Below, in pieces: positions 10,701 through 21,699 of a stretch of 64,000 nucleotides of DNA (within the stretch, counting starts at the first letter, position 1; every line of letters starts with the position of its first letter). Both the position numbers and the translations under genes were made by a program. The stretch covers positions 31,949,606 through 32,013,605 of the forward strand of contig CM029644.1 in the NCBI GenBank assembly GCA_017311315.1, given 5' to 3'. The notes below the pieces were generated by a model. That model made no database searches. It saw only the letters and a program-made list of their open reading frames with translations, and was not told where the DNA came from. The stretch is from Dendrocalamus latiflorus (lineage: Eukaryota > Streptophyta > Magnoliopsida > Poales > Poaceae).

Positions 10701-13700
10701 GAAACTACAAATTTTGTTTATTCATTGCTTGTCTAGGAATATTGCGGCTCCTCTATTTATATAGATGAGGTTAGCCCATAGCAACATAAAAATTAGTATG
10801 ATCTAATGCAACCAATCAACCAAGGATAAAATCATATCCATACTATCTAAATATGAAGATATGCATCTATCTATTCCTAATATGAAGATATATATCTAGC
10901 TATTTATAATATTAAGATATGCATCTAACTATTCTAAATATAAAGATATGTATAAGATTCTATCCTTAAACAAATAACACCGCTACAGTACAGTGTGGGT
11001 ATTGTTCACGTGTACTGCAGTACCCACAGTGCTGTTCGTGCATCTACTACCTGCCTCGTCGGGACCATAGACCATAACAAATTTGCCAACATTAGGGGAG
11101 CTATGTGTGATATAGAATTATTGCCCATTGTAAATTGATAGGTGCACATTTCTTTAACTTTTTGGTTGTTCAACTAAGAACGGTAACATCAAATGTGTGC
11201 GCGATAGCAATGAGTTGTCACTATAAGAGGGTGAACTATTTTACATAGGAAATGCATAAACAATGCAGGTTCTGAATGAAATGAAGTATATGCACATGCT
11301 GCCAATGGAGGAGCCATATGGTTCCAGAACAAAAGTCATGTGACTCATAGGATTTGCTCAGTTTCTGCAGAATTGAAGTGGTCAAACTTACCATAAGCAT
11401 TTCCTATAACTGTTATGTCACGGAAGCCAATTGTCACAGCTAAACAAAGAACCATCAGAATCCAATTTATCTCGGGTATGTAAATCTGGCCATAGATCCA
11501 CCTTGATGTATGCACAACCTTCACTCGTGGAAAGCATCCCAAAGAAAAGCACTGCTTAACAATAGAAAAGGTTGCAGATATAATAGCTTGGCTGCCCACA
11601 ACTGCAGCAAGAGTTGCTATGACAAACACAGGCCAAAACACAGGACCTGCAAATATGATTCGATTGATTTAATTCTATTTTCAGCAGCATATGAAGCAAG
11701 AATTCTGAATTCCCAAATATGCTTGGTGTTGTGAAGCTTACGTGGAATAGATTGATAAAAGCTATCATTTACAGCTGACGTGTTTCTGGAAAGAAACGCA
11801 GCCTGCCCCATGTATTGCAGCACAAGACAGGGATATATGACGCCGACAAAAGCCAACTACAAGCAGGAAAAGAGCTGCAGTCAGTTAATATGAAAAAAGG
11901 GCCAACATAGACTTAGTAACTTAGGTCAAACTCGTATATGCAGTTTTGCATACCCTGATAGATGCAGCAGTGAAGTGGCCAAGATCAGCAAACATAGCTT
12001 CAGTACCTGCATGTGTTACAGAAATTTTTTAAGACAAGCTATTCATTCAAAAATAAGAATAAATAGTTTCAGCTAGATATCAGGTCTGCTCGAATTCACC
12101 TGTCATAGCAAGAAGTACTCCTCCTAGAGCAATCCAACCATCTCTTCCTGTTGTCTTGAAAAACTTTACAATATAATGTGGGGAAAGAGCAAGACATATT
12201 CTGGGATTCCAGTGGATGATATTATACAGACCAATGACACCAATGCTCAAGAGCCAGAGTACAACAATGGGGGCAAACATGAATGCCACCCTATGAGTAC
12301 CTCGGTGTTGCAATGCAAAGAGGCCAACAAGCACAATGCATGCAATGAGTACCACCCAACCTGATACCAGATAATTAGTCAAGATGGTGAATACCATTTA
12401 CTGAAGGAAACTATAGTAACACAGATATACTCCTGATTCCTCAAGGAAGAATATCATGGCAGAATTATACTCCCACCATTTCACAATATTAGTCCTGTAC
12501 GCATATCTAGGAAATACAAAATTTAAGTAATATTTAATGGAATTGAGCAAATAGGCATAGAACCACTCTATCTATTAAGGACAAATATGATCCATATCTA
12601 TTAAATATTACTTAAATAATATGTTTCTTTGGTATGCGCATCGGGCTAATATTGTGAAACGGGGGAGTATTTGTCAATGCACAACAAAAATATGTGCTCT
12701 TTCCAAAAAAACATACAGATTGTAAAACAACAAATGGAGCTGATGGCTAATCCACGCAAGACCATTATGAAAAGACAGGTGCTCTAAGGTTTATCTAATT
12801 TTCAGTCACAGGAGAATAGATGCACTCACACAAAAGATGTATCAATATATTGTCAGGCCAAGTCACACTCCACCAAGTTAATATAGCACACACTCCACCA
12901 AGTTAATATAGCACACAGCATAATGTTAGAGATGTGTGGCTGCATCCCCTCCTATGTTTGATTATAATAAAATTCAAAGACATCAATTAGGTGTTCTAGT
13001 TCTTTAAAATTTCGATGTTCCACTTGTTATCAATCAACTTACTTGAACCCATGCAAATAAGCACATGAAGAAAATCCCCAAGTGTCCAATAGAATTGATT
13101 TTCATTATCACAAAATGGCAAGATTATGTTGGGGCAACTCAAGATGATGATGAGAAACCCTTCGAGTAGTTGCAGATAACTTGAGTTACAACCTAGATAG
13201 GTTATTTCTCGAATTTTACAATCCACAGATGACAGATGGTTTACCAATCAAGTAAATGTTGAAAATTTTTACAAATAGATATTAAACATTAAAATGAACT
13301 AGTATTTAGCATATTAACAGACCAAGAGCAACAACAAAGTAATATCATATCAGATAACTTAAAGATCCGTTATTGCCAAATAGGAGGCCATTATACTAGA
13401 AATTGACTTCAGCATTAGACACAGTACCCAAATCTAGGAGACCAACCAAGAGTACGGAGATGCTCTTGTTGAATTCCAACCCAACCTACTAAACTTCAGC
13501 TACCCACCCTGAAGCTGTATAAGTATGATTACATGAAACACGTTCTTAAGAGAGCTTTCTATTAAAACATAATGTTAGAACATATTGATGTTACAAGAAT
13601 AAGTTACTAAACAACCCATAGGCAGTAGAAGAAAAAGAAACTACACATACCATCTCCTAATCCACCTGTGCCAGGGTCTTGTAATCCAGATATGGCTGAC

Positions 13701-15745
13701 AAAACTGCAACAAACATAACATGAGATGTGACAACAGTGAAAGCATGTATTGCATAACTAAATAAAGAGAGAGGCAAAGCAAAGTAATAGGGACATGTCA
13801 TGCATACCAGAGATGGTGGGTGTAAGGACACCATCACCTATCACCATGCATGCGCCAAACAGAACAAAAAGAAGTAAACAGGTCCGCAGCTTCCTATGCT
13901 TCTCCAGAAACCGTTTGAATGGAGAGGAAACATCAGTGCGACCAATTCCAGGCTGATAATATGTTGACAACTCTTCATCTGCTGCTTGCTGGTTTGGAAG
14001 CAGACTGAACTTTGCATGCCTGCAAAGTAGCGAGTACAAAGCAAATGTCCCACCTGTATAACACATTTACTCTAATCAGTAACCGTGTGTAGCGAAGAAA
14101 ATTTTAGCTAAACAAATAACCTAGTAGATAGCTCAAGCCACCACCCTTGTTAAAGAAAAAGAACAGAAGTACTTTTTTTGTGAGAAAGAACAAATACTTA
14201 CGACAATGGCATTGGTTGCCTGTTATGCTTGTAAGCTTATTACAGAGCTTGGTCTTTTCTACATTCCTCATCGCCTACCACTACCAGAATCTATGCATGA
14301 TCTAAGGGCCTGTTCATATTGGTTTCTACTAATAGCTTTTGACTGTGGCTGATGAATAGTAGTAGCTGATAAAAACAACTGATGGCTTTTGGCTGTGGCT
14401 AATGAATAATAGTGGCTGATAAAAACAGATGATCAATAGTAATGTATTATGTAAGAAAGATAGAGCAACAAAACCACTACAACATTCGAACTGTCATGCG
14501 ACTTACAGAATTATGATATAATAAAATGCAAAGTATGTTACAATATATGAAAGCGAATATTGTAGTGGCTAATGAACAGTAGTGGCCGATAAAAGTGGTT
14601 TATAGAAGCTGAGGCGTTCGTATTAGCTTCGGCTTATAGAAACAGAAGCTAATATGAACAAATCCTAAGTTAAGCTAACACTTTGTAGAAATTCAATGAA
14701 CCAAAATTTGAGCACAACAAATGTATTCCAATTAGAAACAATAATAACACAATCTTAGTACAGTGAAACTACTCACCCTCGCCGTTATCATCAGCACTCA
14801 AGACAATTATGACATACTTCAGCAATGGAAGGAGTGTCAAGGTCCAAAATATCAGCGAAAACAATCCAAAGATGGTCGCCTCATCACGGTAATTGTGCAG
14901 CTTCCCAGACAATGCGCTTTTGTAGACATACAGAGGAGACGTACCCAAGTCGCCATAAACCACACCAAAGCTCTGGAATGCTAGCAGGTAGAGAGTTTTG
15001 CGGTAACTTTTCCACTGGCCCTGCAAAACAATAACCACCAGCACGGCAAGCCTGTGAATACCAACTATCCGAAACTGGTCACTGACTCAGTGAACATCAC
15101 TAATCCAGTACCCAAAACAAGCGACAAATGCAATGCTGAGTCAAATTTCTAGTGACGTTGGCAAAAATTGGATAAACTAATAGCTGAAACATTTGTTGTA
15201 TTGGGAGTTTCCAACCGTAACTTATGCGAACTTCATTATTCGAAATTTAAAAAAAAACGTACACATGTCGATAAAAAATGCGATAACGATGCGTCAACGT
15301 TGTAAAAAGGTGAAAAAAAATGGGCGGGTCATGGTCGCCTTGAGCAAGCACCAACCAAACAGTTGACCCGATTCAATCACATGATACGGATGAACCCAAT
15401 GTTCTAGAACCAAGCTATCATGGACTTAACAGATCAACGATCCAGCGAATCGACCAGCACGACTGCACAACGTTCGCATTCGGTGGCAAATTTTCGCCTC
15501 CGCCTCCAAATCGCGAAACCAAAACCAAACAAAGGCAAATCCTCCCGATATCGAGTAAAACCCGAACACAACCGCATCATCTCGCGCTCCAAATCGCACG
15601 ACGACCATCGAATCACTCACCAGAAAAGAACCCGCGACCTTCTCGAAATCCAACAAAATCCGAGCATTCGAGACGAGGGTTTACAGAAGGAAGATGGGGG
15701 GCGAGCCGTTACCTGCCGCGTGGCGGCGCCGACCTCCTCGTCCAT
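7743..15745 (-). CDS. KT/HAK/KUP potassium transporter, nine exons
   Basis: The exons on the minus strand are 15745-15713, 15020-14777, 14053-13808, 13704-13651, 12360-12100, 12006-11954, 11856-11742, 11646-11392 and 8830-7743. All joins are GT-AG and in frame, giving 2349 nt and 782 residues, the normal length for the family. Family signatures are GVVYGDLGTSPLY at about residues 30-42, GACMVIGDGVLTPTIS, GGVLLAMTGTEAMFADLGHF and GSQAIISATFSI. About a dozen hydrophobic membrane segments are followed by a hydrophilic C-terminal tail ending SLIEVGMIYYV. Such proteins carry K+ (often H+-coupled) across the plasma or vacuolar membrane. The start MDEEVGAATRQ lies in a tiny first exon and is chosen because it joins in phase to GQWKSYRKT. 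Which HAK member this is cannot be decided here. Intron 8 is 2.6 kb and holds an LTR element; introns 2 and 4 hold MITEs. No damage to the coding sequence was seen. Confidence 0.95.
9029..9544 (-). repeat. 3' LTR of the intron-8 element
   Basis: This 516-bp terminal repeat contains ATTTATATAGATGAGG, shared with the other copy at 10754-10769. It also has a series of AAATATAAAGATATGCAT-type short units that vary in number between the two LTRs. Confidence 0.8.
10216..10554 (-). pseudogene. retrotransposon gag fragment
   Basis: Taken from the first methionine after the primer-binding site (MASSGGFDPMKTRV), this frame gives about 112 residues. It has the plant retrotransposon gag pattern ISSFDGNEDSQPWLNHFEQFF, HHLTGNATLWYWQLE, most like Ty3/gypsy gag. 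The normal domain is much longer and continues into a zinc knuckle and protease, neither of which is present. The frame is open further upstream only because it runs into the LTR. Confidence 0.75.
10589..11079 (-). repeat. 5' LTR of the intron-8 element
   Basis: This is a 491-bp partner of 9029-9544. It is clearly homologous along its length (for example ACCGAGGGTAG and CATAGACCATAACA) but has many substitutions and small indels. Confidence 0.8.
12470..12667. mobile_element. Stowaway-like MITE in intron 4 of the potassium transporter
   Basis: This 198-bp element begins CTCCCACCATTTCACAATATTAG and ends with its near-perfect inverse (CTAATATTGTGAAACGGGGGAG). TA dinucleotides lie on both sides (12468-12469 and 12668-12669). 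The CTCCC terminus and TA duplication are typical of Stowaway (Tc1/mariner) MITEs of grasses. It has no coding capacity. Confidence 0.85.
14307..14665. mobile_element. MITE in intron 2 of the potassium transporter
   Basis: The ends GGCCTGTTCATATTGGTTTCT and AGAAACAGAAGCTAATATGAACAAAT are imperfect inverted repeats enclosing about 360 bp of non-coding sequence. Internal motifs GTGGCTGATGAATAGTAGT are repeated. The bases TAAG lie beside both ends, but the target duplication is not clear enough to choose between hAT and Harbinger families. Confidence 0.65.
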
Positions 15746-15952
15746 TTGGGCTCACGGCCACCACGCCAACGGAAGAAGTGCAGCAAGCGCGACGACAGCT
15801 ACACGGAGCGGCCGGCAGCGGAGGCCGAAAAGCTACGGCTAATCAAATCGAGATCACTGGTGCTGCTGCGCCCATGGGCTCGCGCGCCGAGCAGGAGAGC
15901 CTGAGAAAACGACGGAGGTATGTAGGAAGAAAAGAGAAGCTTCTCCTCGTCC

Positions 15953-15961
15953 GCTTTTATA
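15953..15961 (-). promoter_or_regulatory. TATA box of the potassium transporter gene
   Basis: The minus strand reads GGCTATAAAAGCGG here, a strong TATAAAA match, about 210 bp upstream of the ATG at 15745. This spacing fits a 5' UTR of roughly 180 nt in the GC-rich leader. Confidence 0.6.
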
Positions 15962-16059
15962 GCCGAAGGCGTAGAAACGAGGAGAGGAGGGGAGCGAGCA
16001 GAGGGGGAGACTACGAGGGCGCGCGGTGCTCACGTCGCCATCTCGGGGACGCGTAACAG

Positions 16060-17900
16060 CCGCGTGGTGCGGCGGCGGGCGGGCGGGGGGCCGTGCCGTG
16101 AGGTTTAGGGCGGGCAGTCTCTGGTGGGTGGGTCAGGGGTGGCGGCCTGGGACTGGTGGGCCACGGTGTCAGTGGGAGGTGGGCTTGCTTGACTTGCATG
16201 CGCTCGTGCCCGACGGGTACAAAGGAAGAACCGGCCTGCCCAGTCGTGGCCTGGGCGGTGGGCCCCTGCCCACGGTGCGTTTCGACACCAGACTACCAGA
16301 GCTGGGGATCTCCTGTGGCAGAGGCCGATTGTGGATGTACGTGAGGTGATAACCATTTTGTAATAATTTTGCCAAGTGTCCATCGGCCTGCTCCAAACAG
16401 CTTTTGACTTTTACCTTATTAATTTCATCTTTTGTTTGCTTTTTTTCTTATATATTTGCATTGTCGGTGATGATGTAACGTTTTTTATTTTTTAAAACTT
16501 AATTACTCAGAAAAAACTAGAAGTCGTTATAGTGTATTTTCAGCCTCTACAATACAAAAAAGTTAAAAGCCATGGCTTATAAGCCCTTTTCAACTTCTGA
16601 CTTCTATCTTTTGTCTTTTCTACAGTATCTAGTTTTTAAATAAAGTATATTTTCATAACATGGTCTATAAGTCTATTGTAATAGATACTGTAGCTACTTT
16701 ATTTAGATCAAGTAAAATTATATATGAGTATTTTTCTTTGTACTCTTATATGAATAGTTAGAATTCAAAAAATTTAGTGTGGAAGAAAAGATCCGTTAAT
16801 TGTTCCTTAACTGCTAGGGTTTTCCGTGCTCCTCGGGTTTCCTAAGGCGCGCCTACCCTCTATCCAAACGGCGTGTGCGGCGACACATAGAGGCACATTC
16901 AATCCCGCACCATACGAATACGATCCGATCGTGCACTAAAAAACTGGAATCATTACCGCCCTAATCCACTTTTTTAATCTACACGTCTTACTTATTGTAC
17001 GGACCCATACTGCCCCTGACGTACCATTGGCTATGATAACGACCGATTAAGGAGCCGCTCACTTATACTGAAATAAATTAGTTTATACCTGAAATTATAT
17101 TATTGGCTAAAATTATACTGTAGTTGATGATAATTTATTTGACGTAACTAAATTTAAAAAATTTGAAAATAGAAAAAATAGATTAGCCCATCACGAACAA
17201 TGCAAATGAATACGGAAAAAACCCAACAAAAAAGCCAAAATGTCAGAAAAAGATGAAATTTATGAATAGTGGAAAATAAACTAGAATCTCAAGCTGAAAT
17301 GAGTAGAGCCAAAAGTTAAGGTCAAGAATATCACCGAGTTCTGCGTGAGCTACATCAGGCGTTCGAATTGGTTTTTGATGATAGTTTTTGGTTAAAAATA
17401 AGTAAGTAGTTGCTAAAAGAAATGATTTTAAGATGAAGACACATGAGCAATGAGAAAAGTGAGAGAGAGATATGTACGTGTGCCGGGAGCAAGAGGAGTG
17501 GGGTGTATGATGCATGCGTGACTCTAGCTTATATCCGGAGCGAGAGAAGTAGAGAAACTATTGTAAATATTGTGGTATAAGCATGTATTTAGATTTAATT
17601 CCAGCAAAAAAAATAAAGACATAAGCATGATATAAAAAGCATATAGATGACTTGATCAACATATAACCATGTGAACTATTTAAAGCATTGAAACATACGC
17701 CCATCAAATATACCATATAAGGGTCTAAAATCAACATATACACATGTAAACAATTTAAGTCATTACACCTCAATGCTGATCTCAACAAAAGCATAACATG
17801 TATGACTAAATTCAACATGTTAATAAGAGTTTGAATGTTATATATTGCTCTCAGAATGCTAGTTGCACAAGATTTTAATCTTAGCCGTCTCTGCACTGAT
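16060..17900. other. intergenic DNA upstream of the potassium transporter
   Basis: The first 300 bp are GC-rich promoter-proximal sequence. The rest is AT-rich with MITE-like fragments. The stretch at about 16430-16560 (TGCATTGTCGGTGATGATGTAACG...) resembles about 22130-22255, and GGCTTATAAGCCCTTT at 16573 recurs at 23957. No gene was recognised. Confidence 0.4.
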
Positions 17901-17911
17901 TGTTTTACGAA

Positions 17912-17913
<2 letters not shown>

Positions 17914-18006
<93 letters not shown>
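17914..18006. repeat. (AT)n microsatellite
   Basis: About 46 uninterrupted AT units form a tract of some 93 bp. Open frames of alternating I and Y through it are artefacts. Confidence 0.97.
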
Positions 18007-18010
<4 letters not shown>

Positions 18011-18895
18011 CAATATTAGATCAGATCTTAAGCTCAACAAATACTTGCTATTTTCAACAGACACTAAATCATCAGGCCTACCTTGCCATATAAAGCATCA
18101 TCGTCATCAATCTATTAGCCAACAGAAAGAACTCACAGATCGAAACTATATACTTGAATCAGTAATCAATTACAGAGACTGAATACTAATCACAGTGAAC
18201 CGAAAATAGATGCTACGAAAGATAGCAAGTGTCACAAGATGATTCAACTATTCAGAGAATGAAGATTGCAAGTAATCTAACAGCTCAAGATCAGTCTAAA
18301 CTCAGAGTCATATATATATTTAGTGTTAATATTAATTCCTCATCGAGCAACTAACCCACATAATGCCTTTGCAATTTTCAATCAGTGGTGATTCAAAGAT
18401 ATATGAAATAGATCTTGAAATTGCAAAGAACAAGCAATCGATATACTCACAACGTCGGTGATACTCAAAATCACCGAGTAGCAAACGGAGAAGGCAAGGC
18501 ACGCAGGCTGCACTGTCCTAGAAAACCAAGCGCCTCGCTTTGCTGAGTAAGGAGACGATGGCAATCGGAGATACAATGCCACACTCCCACCTCGAGTCAC
18601 CGAAGTGGAAGTCGAGGGTCAGGTGATCACCGCACAAGACTAATGACGTGCTCCCGCCAAGAGCACCCGTGAACACCGAAGATCAAGCCTCGGTTCTTCA
18701 TAGCAAGCCACAGATCCACCCAAAGCAGCCTTCAACAGAAAATCCCCAAACCTCCTCACTGCCAGATCTCAGACAAGAAGGCGCAAGGAAATCGCACGGG
18801 AAAATAAAAGAGAAGGCGATTCGATCTCTAAGGTCACCGGCGCCGGTGACGAGCACGGCAAATCGGTGCCCTAAAACCAGATCAAGGACCATGTA

Positions 18896-19385
18896 GAATC
18901 GTCAATGGAAATCAGAGGGGGTGAATGATTGCAATGCCTCGGTAAAAGTTCGTCCCAACTTGACCAATATTAGTCCACGCACACACGCACACGCCTCGAA
19001 TAACAATACTAAGTAATGTTGTCAATTATTCATCATCATTAAAATTCTAGACCTGCCTACATGGTCTAACAGACCAGCCGAGAGAAGAGGATCAAGGGAA
19101 CAAGGAACTCACTGCTTCGGGGATTATCCAAAAGGAGAGGAGAGATCGCTATTTATAGGGGAACGGGGCGACGGGCTGCAGCCACGGCTGACGTCGAAGC
19201 GCCCGTGCCAGTGACGCCTCCATCTCCACTGCCGCTTGACTCGACCGCCCTGGGCGAAGCGGTGAGAGCCGAAGCCTCCCAGTTGCCGCATGCGAGAGAT
19301 AAGGTTTCACCGTCTCACTGACAGGTGGGACAACTCTTTTTTTTACAAATTGGGAAAATCCCAAAATACTCTCAGGAGTTCAACA
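18896..19385 (-). mobile_element. probable solo or remnant LTR
   Basis: On the minus strand this segment starts TGTTGAACTCC and carries a TATA box (CCCTATAAATAGCG, 19150-19163). It ends ATTCACCCCCTCT...GATTCTACA, a common end pattern for grass copia LTRs. The next minus-strand bases, TGGTCCTTGATCTGG, sit where a primer-binding site would be but match poorly. No partner LTR was found, so boundaries are tentative. Confidence 0.4.
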
Positions 19386-19924
19386 GAAACCATTTCGAAA
19401 AGCTAGTTGTTTGTATTAACTTTTGATTTTTTAAAATAAAGTTTAATACAAAAGTGGACCCTAGCACGTTGCTATCTCGCGAAGCTCAAATAGTGGATAA
19501 GTCGTATGTGGTGGTTAGTTTACTCCGTGGTTACGTGAATTCAAGACTCCATACATCCTATCGCGCGCTAGGATGGATTGAGCGGTTTCCTGAGCAATTA
19601 TATTTCCTGGTCGGACCGAACGATCAGATGACATCACATGATATTCCTAACCACCGTGCAAAATAATCGTGGCCGCACAAGAATGATCCAATGACGCCTA
19701 GGTTCATCATTGCCATTTTGTAATGGAAGATAAGGACTTGCGAGATCAACGAAAGCGAACCAAACCTCCCAGTTGATCGAATGGCGACACACGATGTCTA
19801 GACCTTTTTGACGACGACCAGTATTTATCCTTCACCCCGTAAACCCGTACGCATGCATCGCATATGGGAGTTAGTAGCACCCGGATATCCGATCCGGACG
19901 CTAACTTATACGATCGGTCACAAT

Positions 19925-20485
19925 ATTTTTTATCATTTATGTAATATTTCTCGGTCATGATGTAACAAAAAAATTTGATAAGAATATCAATATTACACAC
20001 ATGAAATCAAAATGTTACACACATAAAATAAAAATATTGCATTCATGAAACCAGAAAGGAATAATTGATGATTTGCCCCGTCTTTTATTGGCATCAGCTC
20101 ATGTGGAAGTACCCAGAGAGGCCAGCATGAGAATGGTATCGTGCGCGAGGCCGCATCCATCGCCAGCGACGATGCGCATGCGGAGCGTGAGGTCGGCGAC
20201 GAGGCCGCGAAAGTGTTAGGATCTTCGACCACGACCACTACGACTACGACCATGCTATTAAGACCACGGCTGCTACGACTACGATCAATTCGACCATTGT
20301 CGTGGTCGTAGTAGCAGTGGGTCATAGCGGTCGTGGTCGCACGGTGGGTCATAACATTTTTTATCCATCTATGTAACATTTTTTAACCATTTATGTAACA
20401 AAAAAAATTGATAAGAATATCAATGTTGCACGCATGAAATCAAAATGTTACACAAGTGAAATCAAAATGTGGCATTCAATAAATA
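19925..20485. repeat. pair of ~125-bp direct repeats around a GAC/GTC-rich inverted repeat
   Basis: The unit at 19925-20052 (ATTTATGTAA...TTGATAAGAATATCAAT...CATGAAATCAAAATGTTACAC) recurs at about 20363-20485 in the same orientation. Between them, at 20226-20330, are runs of CGACCACGACCACTACGAC and their inverse GTCGTGGTCGTAGTAG, which can fold back. The nature of the element is unknown. It could be a truncated DNA transposon. Confidence 0.55.
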
Positions 20486-20499
20486 AAAAATGTTGCAAC

Positions 20500-21232
20500 A
20501 AAAAATAACATTTACCTCCCATGGCAGGCGGTAGTGGCGGGCGGCATGGAAACCGTGGCGAGCTCGAACGTGGAGATCCGGCTGCTGTCGCTCTAGATCT
20601 GGCGGCGCCGCGTTCGAAGAGGAAGACAACAGCATCGGCCGGATCCAATCGCATCGTGTCGCGCCTGAGAACAGCCGAAGAGGCAGTCGATGGCGACGAT
20701 CGGATCTTGCAGCGGCGACGACGGGTCAGGGTGGCTGGGCTCGTGACCGTCCCCTCATAAGGTCGCGTTCTGTGCAGGAGACGAAGAGGGGAGGGAAGGG
20801 AGAGAGTGAGAGAAGGAAGTGGAGTGAACTCAGTAAAACCGTCTGATATAAACTCTCGCTCCATACGTATGTACAGTATCAATACCTATCAAATATAGAG
20901 TATATATGTACGTCAGTATATATGTACACATGTGGATCAAAGTTTTTACCCTAACGTGATGAATTGTTTTGTCAATAGCCACGAGCTAGCCATGCGTGTG
21001 TGTCTTATCTTTGCCGGTTGTATCCTGCAAGTAATGGAGCATTAGCGTTGCTAATATTGTGATCTGCACGTAATATTCTTGTGCTACTGAAATTTAAAAT
21101 CTATATAAGTTATTAGACTAACGTGCAAATAGCAAAAAAGCTTAGCCAAATTAGTTATCCTAGCATATAAGATACAGTCATTTTAGGTGTCGCATCTATT
21201 CTCTTCTTGCTCAATGACGTTTGGTGCCCATC
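20500..21232. other. intergenic, GC-rich then AT-rich
   Basis: At 20520-20860 a GC-rich block is open in several frames but matches nothing I recognise and shows no splice or domain logic. It is likely composition-driven or part of the repeat to its left. Nothing was seen at 20870-21232. Confidence 0.3.
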
Positions 21233-21240
21233 CTCCGTAT

Positions 21241-21687
21241 TAGGGGTGAAAACGGATCGGATTCGGACGGATATTGCTGTTACCATATTTAACCCATATT
21301 TTTTCTCCGGATTCGGTACCAATCGGATTCGATGTCGGATCGGTCGGGATTAACCCATTTCGTTTGCACCCCTACTTTTTTGTAAGGAATGCATACAGTG
21401 CAGTAAATGGAGTAGGACACACTGACTTGATGTTACTATTTAATAGCTGATGTGGAAGATTTTATTTTACCATTGCAAAAGAAAATGAAACGTCAAATAG
21501 TAGCACTAACCTGAAATCAAACTTGAAGATGTATCAGATTCGAACGGATATTCGGATTCGGACGGATATTGCTGTTACCATATCCTAACCCATATTTTTT
21601 TCTCCGGATTCGGTATTAGTCAGATTCGGTACCAATCGGATTCGGTGCCGGATCGGTCGGGATTAACCCGACCCGTTTTCACCCCTA
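21241..21687. mobile_element. hAT-type MITE with perfect 8-bp target duplication
   Basis: The termini are TAGGGGTGAAAACGG and its inverse CCGTTTTCACCCCTA. An exact 8-bp duplication, CTCCGTAT, flanks the element at 21233-21240 and 21688-21695, as expected for hAT. The inside contains two copies of a block (GGATATTGCTGTTACCATAT...CGGGATTAACCC), so the element looks like one short unit with a duplicated right half. Confidence 0.88.
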
Positions 21688-21699
21688 CTCCGTATCCCT

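Larger units (their letters stand above)
9029..11079 (-). mobile_element. old gag-only LTR retrotransposon in intron 8 of the potassium transporter
   Basis: Two diverged direct repeats (9029-9544 and 10589-11079) start TGTTGTG and end CCATAACA, as LTRs do. Flanking bases share AATT(T), a probable worn 5-bp target duplication. Beside the right LTR, the minus strand at 10588-10571 reads TTTGATATCAGAGCCAAT, one base from the initiator-Met primer-binding site. Only about 1.04 kb lies between the LTRs, encoding a gag fragment and no pol, so the copy is non-autonomous. Many differences between the LTRs point to an old insertion. It has the same orientation as the host gene and is spliced out with the intron. 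Confidence 0.85.

Noticed and set aside
17558..18064. ORFs of 76 and 168 codons with IYIYIY runs
   Set aside because: They are read through the (AT)n microsatellite and have no other motif.
18648..18896. Possible gene reading MVLDLVLGHRF on the minus strand behind a TATA box
   Set aside because: The TATA box and leader fit an LTR ending in TCTACA with the internal region starting at TGG. No domain supports a host gene, so I kept it as an LTR remnant.
20448..20882. 144-codon minus-strand ORF
   Set aside because: No motif, its ends lie in repeat sequence, and the open frame is explained by a GC-rich block.
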